Below are positions 37,300 through 45,900 of a DNA stretch of 64,000 nt, in pieces. The stretch lies in contig NZ_LT629793.1 in NCBI RefSeq assembly GCF_900105735.1, positions 930,001-994,000 on the forward strand, given 5' to 3'. Under the pieces are notes generated by a model, which did no database searches, had not been told where the DNA came from, and worked only from the letters and a program-made list of their open reading frames with translations. Each line of letters opens with the position of its first letter. Position 1 is the stretch's first letter. Source of the DNA: Pseudomonas yamanorum. Its GTDB lineage: Bacteria > Pseudomonadota > Gammaproteobacteria > Pseudomonadales > Pseudomonadaceae. The translations under genes were made by a program, and so were the position numbers.

Positions 37300-38505
37300 T
37301 TGAACAAAAAACCTTATATGCAGCCCCGCAAAACGCTCTGGAGCGTTGCTGGCGGCATCCTCGCCTTTTTGCTCTGCACGAGCGCCATCGCAGAACCGGG
37401 CATGCCGCTGGGCCAGAAATCATTCGAAGCGTACCGTCTCGATACTTTGCAATGGCTGCGGGACCATCGCGACTTCCAGGGCACCGACAGGGAAGCCGAA
37501 CTCAACTGGAACGCACCACAAGAATGGCGCCCCGTAGGCGCCCCTAAGCGCGGGATCATTCTGGTGCACGGCCTCGGCGACTCACCCTGGTCCTTCCACG
37601 ATATCGGCAGCGCACTGGCTGCCCGCGGCTTCCTGGTAAGGACCGTGCTGCTGCCCGGCCACGGCACACAACCGGCCGACATGCTGCAAGTACGTATGGA
37701 AGACTGGCGCCGGGTGGTGGACGAACAGGCCGCGATCCTTCGCGCAGAAGTGGGCGAGATTTACCTCGGTGGCTTCTCCACCGGTGCCAACCTGGTCCTC
37801 GACTACGCCTACAAACACGACGACGTCGCCGGGCTGCTGCTGTTCTCCCCCGCCTTCCAGTCCAGCATGACCTACGACTGGCTGCCCCCCCTGATCAGTT
37901 GGGCACGCCCGTGGCTGCTGGCGCCAGACGCAAGCCGGCCACAACAGAGCCTGGTGCGCTACATGACCGTCCCCACCAATGGCTTCGCCCAGTTCTACCG
38001 CAGCAGCCGAGTGGCTCGCCAGGACCTGGAGCGTCGTCCCTACGCCAAACCGGTGTTCATTGCCGTCGCAGCCCACGACTCAGTGCTCGATACGAACTAT
38101 GTGCTGGAGACCTTCCAGCAACGCTTCAGTAATCCCTACAGCCGCTTGGCCTGGTACGGAACACTGCCGGAGAGCGCCTGGGACACACAGCGGATAAAAG
38201 CGCGCACCGACTACGTGCCGGAACTGCGGATCAGCCAGTTCTCACACATGGGGTTGTTGTTCTCACCCGACAACGCGCTCTACGGCGAACAGGGCAGCCT
38301 GCGGTTTTGCTGGAACGGCCAGACGGAAGACGCCACCCGCGCCTGCGAACAGGGGTCAGAGGTGTGGTATTCGGACTGGGGTTATCGCGAGCCGGGCAAG
38401 ATGCACGCGCGGTTGACGTTCAATCCGTACTTCAACTGGCAGCTTGGGCTGATTGATGAGGTGCTGGGTAACCTGGCTCTGGCGGGTGAAAACGTTGGGC
38501 GCTGA
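37300..38505 (+). CDS. exported alpha/beta hydrolase (lysophospholipase-like)
   Basis: A 401-residue alpha/beta hydrolase with an N-terminal signal segment (MQPRKTLWSVAGGILAFLL) and cleavage near AIA-EPG. The oxyanion loop is ILVHGLGDSPWSF, the nucleophile elbow GGFSTGANL, and the late His of the triad in SQFSHMGLLFSP. A TTG start at 37300 and an ATG at 37318 both fit; neither has a strong ribosome-binding site. Carboxylesterase or lysophospholipase activity is expected; the substrate is unknown. Confidence 0.8.
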   Translation: MNKKPYMQPRKTLWSVAGGILAFLLCTSAIAEPGMPLGQKSFEAYRLDTLQWLRDHRDFQGTDREAELNWNAPQEWRPVGAPKRGIILVHGLGDSPWSFHDIGSALAARGFLVRTVLLPGHGTQPADMLQVRMEDWRRVVDEQAAILRAEVGEIYLGGFSTGANLVLDYAYKHDDVAGLLLFSPAFQSSMTYDWLPPLISWARPWLLAPDASRPQQSLVRYMTVPTNGFAQFYRSSRVARQDLERRPYAKPVFIAVAAHDSVLDTNYVLETFQQRFSNPYSRLAWYGTLPESAWDTQRIKARTDYVPELRISQFSHMGLLFSPDNALYGEQGSLRFCWNGQTEDATRACEQGSEVWYSDWGYREPGKMHARLTFNPYFNWQLGLIDEVLGNLALAGENVGR

Positions 38506-38567
38506 AACCCTTTCACATTCCTTTCACAGATGAACACCTATGGTTTGCCTGCTCCTGGTGAAACTCT

Positions 38568-38595
38568 AAAGCCCGCGCCCCCATCGCGGGCTTTT
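38568..38595 (+). terminator. intrinsic terminator
   Basis: AAAGCCCGCG pairs with CGCGGGCTTT across a 7-nt loop, followed by T residues. It ends the hydrolase transcription unit. Confidence 0.85.
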
Positions 38596-38704
38596 CTTTG
38601 CCTGTGATTCCAGTCAGGCAGCGACGAGGCGGTACGTCTTCATAAATGGCATGCAACGGCGTTACCCTGACTGCTTTCCGCTCAGGCTAAGGATCAGCGC
38701 CAAC

Positions 38705-39247
38705 ATGCAAATTCAAAAACCTCCAGCCGTGGACCATCTGGATATCTCCCTGCGACAACTGGAGCGATCAGATATACCTGCGTGGTATGCCTACCTTTCA
38801 CAAAGAGAAGTCATTCAACACACAAGCTGGGACCTGAAAAACGAGAATGACCTTTTGCCATTATTTGACGAACTGGACTCGACCCGTCCTTCTTCAAACA
38901 GGCGCCTGGCCATCACTCATGGGGCAAACCGCGAACTCATCGGCACAATCGGGTTCCACACGATCTCCGACAAGAACCGAAGCGCGGAGATAGCCTATGA
39001 CCTCTCACCTGCTTACTGGGGCAAAGGCATTGCCAGTGCAGTTTGCGCTGCGATAACTCAGTGGGCATTCCTGGAATATGGTTTTGTGCGGGTACAAGGC
39101 ACCGTTCTCGTGACGAACCCTCGCTCGGCCAACGTCCTGAAAAAATGCGGGTTTCAGTACGAAGGAACGCTGAGGTCATTCCGTATGGTGCGTGGCAGCC
39201 CCGGGGACTTTGAGATGTACGCGCTGTTGGATACCGACCGAACCTGA
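38705..39247 (+). CDS. GNAT acetyltransferase, RimJ/RimL-like
   Basis: A 180-residue GNAT domain (Acetyltransf_3 type). The acetyl-CoA loop is in YWGKGIASAVCAAITQWAF, and the RimJ/L-style SANVLKKCGFQYEG segment follows. The substrate could be a protein N-terminus or a small molecule. ATG 38705 follows AAGGA by 11 nt; an in-frame start at 38651 is less likely. It is the last chromosomal gene before the prophage attachment end. Confidence 0.82.
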   Translation: MQIQKPPAVDHLDISLRQLERSDIPAWYAYLSQREVIQHTSWDLKNENDLLPLFDELDSTRPSSNRRLAITHGANRELIGTIGFHTISDKNRSAEIAYDLSPAYWGKGIASAVCAAITQWAFLEYGFVRVQGTVLVTNPRSANVLKKCGFQYEGTLRSFRMVRGSPGDFEMYALLDTDRT

Positions 39248-39294
39248 GAGGTTTGCCTGGCTTTTCCTAGCGACACACCCAAACGACAGACAAC

Positions 39295-39322
39295 AAAAAA
39301 GGGCCCACCTTTCGGTGAGCCC
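39295..39322 (-). terminator. native tRNA terminator
   Basis: On the minus strand GGGCTCACC pairs with GGTGGGCCC (one G-U pair) across GAAA, followed by six U. It lies 32 bp downstream of the tRNA-Val 3' end, so it is the original tRNA terminator left on the chromosomal side. Confidence 0.85.
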
Positions 39323-39353
39323 TTCTAGACCGCCCAGCAGAGCGGATTTTGTT

Positions 39354-39402
39354 TGGTAGGCGCGATTGGACTCGAACCAACGACCCCCACCATGTCAAGG
39401 TG
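39354..39402 (-). tRNA. tRNA-Val(GAC) 3' fragment, prophage attachment site
   Basis: Read on the minus strand this is the 3' 49 nt of a tRNA-Val: most of the anticodon stem, the loop TTGACAT (anticodon GAC), variable loop, T arm and a 3' acceptor strand CGCGCCT plus ACCA. The 5' half is absent; identity stops inside the anticodon stem. This is the structure left when a phage integrates into the 3' half of a tRNA gene and restores the complete tRNA at the other end. The terminator still follows it. The complete tRNA should lie at the right end of the prophage, beyond this window. Confidence 0.85.
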
Positions 39403-39614
39403 ACCACGAAACATCAGTAACCTTTTGATCTATAATGGAAAATACACCATTTCGGAAGCTGCCAAAGTCCACGTTTCACCCTATAAGAATCAATAACTTA
39501 GCGTTGTATATTCCTACAGTATCTCCCCCTTCCCCGGCGTCCTGCCGACCGAACACCAACCCAAAACCCCTACAGCTCGTCGCCTCAAATCGCACAACCT
39601 TCAAACCTCGATTA
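39403..39614. other. prophage terminal non-coding region
   Basis: About 210 bp between the att fragment and the LexA-type box. It is AT-richer than the flanking chromosome and has no supported gene. Short open frames lack ribosome-binding sites. Confidence 0.5.
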
Positions 39615-39630
39615 CTGTATGCGCATACAG
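39615..39630. promoter_or_regulatory. perfect LexA-type SOS box at the prophage edge
   Basis: CTGTATGCGCATACAG is a perfect 16-bp palindrome with CTG-N10-CAG spacing, 18 bp upstream of the start codon of the terminal prophage gene. Only three central positions differ from the box at 10477-10492. Confidence 0.75.
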
Positions 39631-39648
39631 CATTCGGAAGCACACCCC

Positions 39649-40005
39649 ATGAACATCGATGAAGACACCTGCGAGTGGCTTGGATGCCCTACGCCCCTGG
39701 AAATGTACAAGCACCATGCGGCCATGCTCGAGGATGAGATAAACGACCTTCAGAGGCACCTGGCCAAGGCTCGGGCAAATATTGCCGGGCTGGTGCAGAT
39801 GAATGACACGCTGCTCATAGCCAAGGCTCGTGCCGAAAGATCTCTCAAGGACGCCCGGGAACGCTTATCAGGGGTTCATCAGGAGCCTCCTGAGACAGGA
39901 AACTTTCGCCCCATCGACCTGGTTGCTGGGCAGCGCGATCACCTGCTCAGGGAGAATCAGCGGTTACTGCTGGAGTTGAGCGTACTCAGGGGGCCACAGC
40001 CCTGA
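39649..40005 (+). CDS. terminal prophage protein, coiled coil, SOS-box controlled
   Basis: A 118-residue, mostly helical protein; residues about 20-75 and 95-112 look like coiled coils (AMLEDEINDLQRHLAKARAN and similar heptads). No known domain recognised. Start ATG 39649 follows GGAAG. It is the only plus-strand gene of the visible prophage. It overlaps the 3' end of the spanin gene by 20 bp and lies behind a perfect LexA box, so it is expected to be expressed when DNA is damaged, independently of the late operon. It could be a moron or an anti-repressor-like product; there is no direct evidence. Confidence 0.65.
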   Translation: MNIDEDTCEWLGCPTPLEMYKHHAAMLEDEINDLQRHLAKARANIAGLVQMNDTLLIAKARAERSLKDARERLSGVHQEPPETGNFRPIDLVAGQRDHLLRENQRLLLELSVLRGPQP

Positions 40006-40504
40006 CGTACGCCTGGCATGCCCGTAGCGCGATCAATCCTTGGTCGCCGGTGTCGGTGATGGCGATAATTCGTTGAGCATGCGCCGGGTCAAGTTGGGCT
40101 CGACGGGCTGCATGAACCACGCCGACGGCGCCGGGGGTGGCAGGCACGTAGCAGCCACTGGCTGAATCCGTGGCGTCGAGAAGGACTGACAACCGCACAT
40201 CAGCAGTAGCAAGGCGGTCACGCAGCAGAGCCTGGTTGCGCTGGGCATCGGATAATTCCTTGGTGTGTTGTTGATCGGCAGCGGCCAGTTGCTGTTCGGT
40301 GGCCAGGCGCTTGTCTTGTTCGGCACGGGCCTGGGCGGTCGCGGCATTGCCGATCGCGTCGAGGTCCGTCTGGAACTGACCAGCCTGCTTTGCCAGCTTC
40401 CCGTCATACCGCCAGTCCTGCACCTGCCAGGCGGCGCCGAAGCTCACGGCCATGGCCAGCAGGATCAGCACCGCCAGGCTGGCCATCTTCTGTACCGGCG
40501 TCAT
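39986..40504 (-). CDS. Rz: i-spanin (Rz-like)
   Basis: A 172-residue inner-membrane protein: one N-terminal helix (about 8-27) followed by a long periplasmic coiled coil (about 30-105). This is the Rz pattern, the inner-membrane half of the spanin that fuses the two membranes in the last lysis step. It overlaps the endolysin stop by 4 bp, and the o-spanin is nested in it. Confidence 0.85.
   Translation of the reverse strand: MTPVQKMASLAVLILLAMAVSFGAAWQVQDWRYDGKLAKQAGQFQTDLDAIGNAATAQARAEQDKRLATEQQLAAADQQHTKELSDAQRNQALLRDRLATADVRLSVLLDATDSASGCYVPATPGAVGVVHAARRAQLDPAHAQRIIAITDTGDQGLIALRACQAYVRAVAP
40033..40248 (-). CDS. Rz1: o-spanin (Rz1-like) lipoprotein nested in Rz
   Basis: A 71-residue lipoprotein wholly inside the Rz gene in another frame. 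The start MPSATRLCCVTALLLLMCGC gives a lipobox ending at Cys (MCGC, residue 20), and the mature part is Pro-rich (CLPPPAPSAW), as in Rz1 proteins. Outer-membrane partner of Rz. The frame is open further upstream, but only this ATG (40248) yields a signal sequence. Confidence 0.8.
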   Translation of the reverse strand: MPSATRLCCVTALLLLMCGCQSFSTPRIQPVAATCLPPPAPSAWFMQPVEPNLTRRMLNELSPSPTPATKD

Positions 40505-41034
40505 GCCAGCACCTTCAGCGCCTTGTCGTACAGGGCTTGTCGGTCGGCCTGACCTGTGAGCCCACCATTGATGCGCCGCGTGATCTTCGTGAACTCACCC
40601 TGATCTGCCAGCGTGTTGAGCCCCTTGGTAGACCAGAACCAGGCGGCCGACATCGCCGCGTGTTGGGGCAGCTCGAGCAGGTCCGGATTGTTGATCAGGT
40701 CCAGGCCCAGGGCTTCCCCGCATGCAGCATAGTTGGCCCGGCCGGTGATCTGGATCAGGCCACGGCCACGGTACTTGAAGCCATCGCCATTGGCCTTGTT
40801 GCCCAGGTCGGCGCGCCCTTCGTAGCGGGCCTGCTGCGCCGTGGGGCCCCACAACTCTTTCAGCCAGCGGAACTGTCCCGACTCATGCCCGATCTGGGCG
40901 ATGAACGCAGCAATGCGCAGCCGCGTGACGATTGCGTACTTGGCCATGGCCGTATTCAGTACAGGAACAAAAACGCCAGCTTGGCGGCCGGCGTTCGGGA
41001 GGATCTGCAGCAGCTGCTGCTCAGTGATTGGCAT
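40501..41034 (-). CDS. phage endolysin, glycoside hydrolase family 19
   Basis: A 177-residue chitinase-like GH19 muramidase/endolysin. Family marks are AAFIAQIGHESGQFRWL with the catalytic Glu, GRGLIQITGRANYAACG and the closing FTKITRRINGGLTGQADR. It has no signal peptide, so a holin must release it; none is seen next to it. It cuts peptidoglycan during lysis. It is preceded by a terminator-leader cassette (41041-41072). Confidence 0.92.
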   Translation of the reverse strand: MPITEQQLLQILPNAGRQAGVFVPVLNTAMAKYAIVTRLRIAAFIAQIGHESGQFRWLKELWGPTAQQARYEGRADLGNKANGDGFKYRGRGLIQITGRANYAACGEALGLDLINNPDLLELPQHAAMSAAWFWSTKGLNTLADQGEFTKITRRINGGLTGQADRQALYDKALKVLA

Positions 41035-41040
41035 GGCTTT

Positions 41041-41072
41041 CTCCAGGCAATAAAAAACCCGCTCAAGGCGGG
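41041..41072 (-). terminator. terminator-leader cassette before the endolysin
   Basis: On the minus strand: stem CCCGC/GCGGG with a 5-nt loop, six U, then ATTGCCTGGAG, which carries the GGAG ribosome-binding site, 6 nt before the endolysin ATG. The 17-nt U-run-plus-leader is identical to that before gene J. Confidence 0.75.
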
Positions 41073-41092
41073 CATCGGTGTTTGGGCTGAGA

Positions 41093-41455
41093 TCAGCCGT
41101 CAGCGGGCAAGACTGGCTGCTGCTCGGGTACCGGCATCTCCACGGCCAGCGAGTCCGGCACCAGGATGTGCAGGGTGATCATGTGTTTCAGGTCGTACGG
41201 CTGGCCGTCCTTGGTCACTGTCACGGTCAGGAGGCCGTCCGCGAAGTCCGTCTCCACGTCAGCCCGACCGTCCACCTGGTTCACTGTGTAACCCCATCCG
41301 TCGTCGATAGGTGGGAACGGGACCATGCCAAGGCAGCCGGTGATTTGGTATACCCCCTTCGAAAGTCGCGCCGAAGTTACAGCGGTGTCGCCCTGGGTGA
41401 CGAAGTCGTACGTCGCACCGGTTGCGCCGAGAACGTTGATTGCTGCTCTTGTCAT
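41093..41455 (-). CDS. phage tail-fibre associated protein (120 aa)
   Basis: A 120-residue beta-rich protein (start MTRAAINVLGATGATYDFV) typical of small proteins that follow tail-fibre genes in Pseudomonas prophages. It ends in an acidic Pro-rich tail (EMPVPEQQPVLPADG). Its ATG overlaps the region of the upstream stop (TGATCATG). A fibre chaperone or fibre subunit is possible; not recognised with certainty. Confidence 0.55.
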   Translation of the reverse strand: MTRAAINVLGATGATYDFVTQGDTAVTSARLSKGVYQITGCLGMVPFPPIDDGWGYTVNQVDGRADVETDFADGLLTVTVTKDGQPYDLKHMITLHILVPDSLAVEMPVPEQQPVLPADG

Positions 41456-41457
41456 GA

Positions 41458-41931
41458 TCAGATCGCCTTCAAGGTGCCGTCAGCGGCACGGGTGGTGTTG
41501 CCGTCGTGGTAGATCTTGCGCCATGGATCTGGCGCGCCACTACCTGCGACGGTTCGAAACATCAGATTCATGCTGCCGGTCGACAGAACTTGTCCAACCA
41601 AGTCCATAGCGCAGTTCTGGAATGGAAACTGCGCACGCATACCTGCCCAATACACGCCGGTAGAAGGTGCGTTGGTTGTGTTGTCCCCATAGGCAACGAA
41701 GTGGCTACCAACTTCTGCAAAGGCCGAATTGCCGACCATTGCCGCAGGGGCGCCGACATCCTGAATATTTCCTACTGCTATACCAACGTTTCGGTTTGAA
41801 GCCGTGCCCAACAACGCATTGCGGGCATACAGCTCAGTCGTCATTGCGTTAATTTTAACGCCAGTGGTTCGAGTGGTGTCTCCGCCTGCACCAGTTGGCG
41901 CTGTTCCCAGGTTAATTTCTTGTCTTGCCAT
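41458..41931 (-). CDS. phage tail fibre / receptor-binding protein (157 aa)
   Basis: A 157-residue protein starting MARQEINLGTAPTGAGGDT and ending with a fibre tip-like segment (WRKIYHDGNTTRAADGTLKAI). The N-terminal DTTRTTGVKINAMTTELYARNAL segment is common to Pseudomonas phage tail-fibre proteins. It probably sits at the tail tip and contacts the host. The base composition is lower in GC than in the flanking genes. Confidence 0.65.
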   Translation of the reverse strand: MARQEINLGTAPTGAGGDTTRTTGVKINAMTTELYARNALLGTASNRNVGIAVGNIQDVGAPAAMVGNSAFAEVGSHFVAYGDNTTNAPSTGVYWAGMRAQFPFQNCAMDLVGQVLSTGSMNLMFRTVAGSGAPDPWRKIYHDGNTTRAADGTLKAI

Positions 41932-41952
41932 TATTAAATACTCTCTGCGTTT

Positions 41953-42582
41953 TCAAATGACTGGCTTTGCAAAAACTACCGGCACAAACAAAGACGTGAC
42001 GTTTGATACACCAACGGTAAACATCACAATCCGATTATTCGCATAGTCCCAAGTGCAATAAAGCTTCGCTGTGCGAATATTCGCCCCACTTACATCCATG
42101 CCGATATTATTTATCATCATGTAGTCGCCTGTATTTAAAGGCGAGGTTGCGGAAAAATTAATCTGTGTTGTGCCCTGTCCCGTTGAACTTGAACCTATGA
42201 ACGTCCAGCTCGAAATGGTTCGGGTGAACTGCGCGCAAGGTGTGCCGCTGTCAAACAGAAGTTTGGAGCTGCCATCCCAGAGGCGGAAGCCGTATTTTGC
42301 TGTCGGCTGCGATAAAAACGCCGCGGCGAAGTATTTGCCAGCCCCTCCCCCTACAAACGAAAATCCAGTCCAGTTGCCTGCGCTTCCGTTGATCCTCGCA
42401 TAGCTCAGTGTGAAAGAGCCGTTTGGTCGGATGAATACAAGCGGCGGTTCCTGAGAAGTAATAGGGGTCGGAAAATTGATCGGCCCGCTATAGTCGCCCC
42501 GATGGAGCACGACCAAGCGGGAAAACTCAGAATCCAAAACAACAGTATTCTCGTTGTTTGTGAACTGCATTCCATAGCCCAT
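41953..42582 (-). CDS. phage tail tip-associated protein (209 aa)
   Basis: A 209-residue beta-rich protein beginning MGYGMQFTNNENTVVLDSEF. The beginning aligns with the upstream neighbour (MSFGARVWGPTGLLELDET), so the two are probably paralogous. Such proteins lie after J in many lambda-like prophages, and they may add to or modify the tail tip. Its start overlaps the upstream stop (TAATG). The AT-rich composition suggests exchange between phages. Confidence 0.6.
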   Translation of the reverse strand: MGYGMQFTNNENTVVLDSEFSRLVVLHRGDYSGPINFPTPITSQEPPLVFIRPNGSFTLSYARINGSAGNWTGFSFVGGGAGKYFAAAFLSQPTAKYGFRLWDGSSKLLFDSGTPCAQFTRTISSWTFIGSSSTGQGTTQINFSATSPLNTGDYMMINNIGMDVSGANIRTAKLYCTWDYANNRIVMFTVGVSNVTSLFVPVVFAKPVI

Positions 42583-42929
42583 TACTTGTACCTCATAACC
42601 AACAATCTTTGGGTCGCAAGTGCGGGAGCAGGAGACGCACTACCTGCAATGTTTCTGTTTATAAACCACACCCGTACAAGTCCAGTTAAAACCTCTGGTT
42701 CCTGTTGCACTGCGTTCAGATCTTGTGAACTTGGATCAGCGGGATATGGGGATACGGGAATAGAAACAGCGTTACATGTGGACGGATCACAACCAGAAAC
42801 GGCTATATCTAGATAGTTAGCACCTGCTGTCCTTGTGACCAATCCAGAATATATAACCCTGACCGTGAACGACGTCTCATCCAGTTCTAGGAGGCCCGTA
42901 GGCCCCCACACCCTTGCGCCGAAACTCAT
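42582..42929 (-). CDS. phage tail tip-associated protein (115 aa)
   Basis: A 115-residue beta-rich protein, MSFGARVWGPTG at the N-terminus, related in its first 30 residues to the gene that follows it. Contains two cysteines (GCDPSTCN). I start it at ATG 42929, overlapping the J stop by 4 bp; an ATG 18 bp upstream is inside J. Probable tail tip component of unknown role. Confidence 0.55.
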   Translation of the reverse strand: MSFGARVWGPTGLLELDETSFTVRVIYSGLVTRTAGANYLDIAVSGCDPSTCNAVSIPVSPYPADPSSQDLNAVQQEPEVLTGLVRVWFINRNIAGSASPAPALATQRLLVMRYK

Positions 42930-45900
42930 GCGTCGAGATCTCCCCACTGATAACGCTTATTGCCAGCCGCATCGAAAACTTTGCCGCCACGGTTGTTGAT
43001 GACCTGGCGGGCCTGCCCCCCGAACGAACCGTTGATTTCAAACGTCCCGTCGAAGAACAGTTTCCAGCCGGAGAGCCCTGCCACGTAATTGTTCGACTGG
43101 ATGTAGTTGCCGATCTTGGCGTTGGTGATCGTGCCGTCCTGGATGAACGCTGAGTTGATGAACGTCTGCCCGCCCTGCACTGCAAACGGCACCGTGCCGG
43201 CCTGGCCGATGGCGAACCTGTCGGCGTCGATGATGAATTGCGACTGCAACCCACCAGGGCCGTTCTCCAGGCCCAGGCCTACCCCGGCGTACTTGTAGAG
43301 CCCGGTTGCGGTTTCATACTGCATCCGCACCGACCAGTTCGCCGTCACTTTGCCATCGACCGTTTGAATGGCCGTGGTGTTCGTTTGGATAGCCAGGGTG
43401 TTGCCGTTCACCGAGTTCTTGACGGTCTCGATGCTGGACGACAGGGCGCCGTCAGCAGTGATGCGGGCGGTTTGCTCGGCGATGACTGCGGCGGCGGTAT
43501 TCGCAACACTTACCTCCACCACATCCGTGCGCTGGCCCTGCACCAGATCGCCCTCGATCAGAGCGGACTGAGTGGACCAGACGCCGACATAGCTGGCTTC
43601 AGAACCCATCAGCGCGCTATCGTCACCCTGAAGCGGCGGGTTGACCTGCAGATAGATGCCGTCAACCCGCTGCGCCGTGGTGGTGACCTTGTCGTCGAGC
43701 GTAGTCACCGACGCCTTGAGGGTGCTCAGCCCGCTGGCCGTAGCGGTCACGCCGGTGACAGGATCGTTCACCGTCGCCTTTACCGCGTTCAGCTGCGAAG
43801 CCTGGGCGGTGATGTCCTGGCCGTGCTGATTGATCGTGGCCGAGTTCTGCTGAACCTGGGTCACCAGCGCGTTGACCGTCTGCACCACTGTGCCGATGTC
43901 GGTCCAGTAGGTGGCGTTCGGTGGTGCGGTGTTCGCGGGCACCGCTGCGTTCGCCTGGTATAGCCGCTGACCTACCCGGACGATCTCGCCCTGGGCGTAG
44001 GCCTTCGCGGGGTCGTACTCCAGCGAGTCGACAACCTCGTCGATCAGGTCCTCCAGCTCCTGCTTCGCGATACTGATGCGGTTGTTCGCCGAGCCAGGGC
44101 CATCCCCGTCGATCAGGTTGATTCGCTCGTTGAGCAATTGGCCAAGTGATGTCTCGTTGATCTGCCCCTTGATCTGCTCAAGTATCGGCCCGGCATCTGA
44201 ACTGGCCTGTCCAACCACACCATTCACTACCGGGTAGAACGGTCCGATGTTTCCGGTACGGTCCACCAGGCGCGCCCAGAAGAAGAAACTGGCCCCCGCA
44301 AGCAGAGACTGCATGCGATAGTCTGCTTGCGGATACGCCAGGTCGGCGAGCTTGGTAGCAGCCCCCAGATCGTTTGCAGGGCCATACCACAGTTCGGTGC
44401 GCTGGGTGTCCTCGGCTCCAGGCGGGAAAGCCCACTTGATGCCGATACCGAACAGCTCGCTGGTGGTAGTCAGGGACGACACCGCCGGCGGCAGGCCGAC
44501 CTTCCCTTCCAGGTTGGTCAGGTTTGAGCTTTTCCAGATCGACGAGATTTCGAAGGCGCTCACCGAGCGTACCCGGGCCACATAGGCGCCCGAGTAGATG
44601 CCGGTGACGTCGACGCTCGTCGAACCTGTGCGCTGCACCTTGATCCAGTTGCCGCTGTCCTTGCGCCACTCCACGTCATAGGCGACCGCGCCGTTCACAG
44701 CAGGCCACGAGATGTTCATGGTGCTGATGGCCAGGCCCTGGTCGATAGACACGTTCGACGTGACGGTTACGCTTTCCGGCGGCGGCACCACGGTGATCGG
44801 GATCACGCTGATTGGGCGCTCTTCCAGGCGTGCGCCGGTATCAATGCTGGCAAACTTGCTTGGCTCGTACTGCAAGGCGCTGATGTCGTAATCGCCCTCT
44901 GGCGTCCTCGCAGTCCTCATCACCCTGTAAAGAGGGATTGCCAGGTCGTCAGCGTCGATTGCCCACTGAAGCTGTGCTGCCGGCGCTTCGCTGTAGGCAA
45001 CGGTCACAGTTACGTTGCGGCCGCTCACGCTTTCCACGGTACGGCCTTCAGCACGCCCGCCGGGAAGGTTGATCACAAGTCGGTCGCCGACCTTGGCCAG
45101 CGTGTCGCGGTCCAGGGTGATTACCTTCCCCGCCGCGGCCGCAATGCGCCCGCCGATCTCCCGGCCCGCCAGCAACGAGTCGGCAACGGGGATAATGAAC
45201 CCAGGCAGGGGGATGCGGCCTTCCATGCCGGTCCGGAAGCTGATGGTGCGGTCCTGGTTGTTGCTCAGCACCAGCCATTTAGCGCGGCGCTGGGCCTCAG
45301 ATGCCCGGGTGCAGCCGATGGCACTGATTTCAGTTGGCTTGTCGCCCAGGCGGCGCTGTAGCGGCAAGTCTGAATATACGGTGACGTCGGTGTCGTAGTT
45401 GTTCAGCGGGTTGTCGTAGCTGACCAGGCAGCGGGTGAAGCGAGTCTTCGCCGATGCACTGCCGTAGGAAATTTTGCCGTCGATGACGTTGGACCGGGTG
45501 AAGACGTAGTCGATGTCCTGTGAGCGAGGCATATCAGCCTGCATGACCAGCTGGCCCTGGGCCCAGTACGTCATGCCGCGGTAGATCCCGGCGATATCCC
45601 GCAGTAACGACCAGGCGTCGGCTTTACCCTGCAGGTTCATATCGCACAGGAATCGCGGCTCAACGCCGTCGGAGCCGTTTGGCACCATCTGGTCGCAGTA
45701 CTGAGCGATGCGGTACAGCTCCCACTTGTCCACCATCCACGGTTTGATGCGGCGGCCCAGGCCAAAACGGTCCTGGGTGCAAATGCCAAAGGTGATCCAG
45801 GCAGGGTTGTTGGTCCAAGCCTCCTTCATGGTGCCGTCCCATGCGCCAGAGTACGTGCGGGCCACCGGGTCGTAGTTGCTCGGCACCTGCCAGCGGCGGG

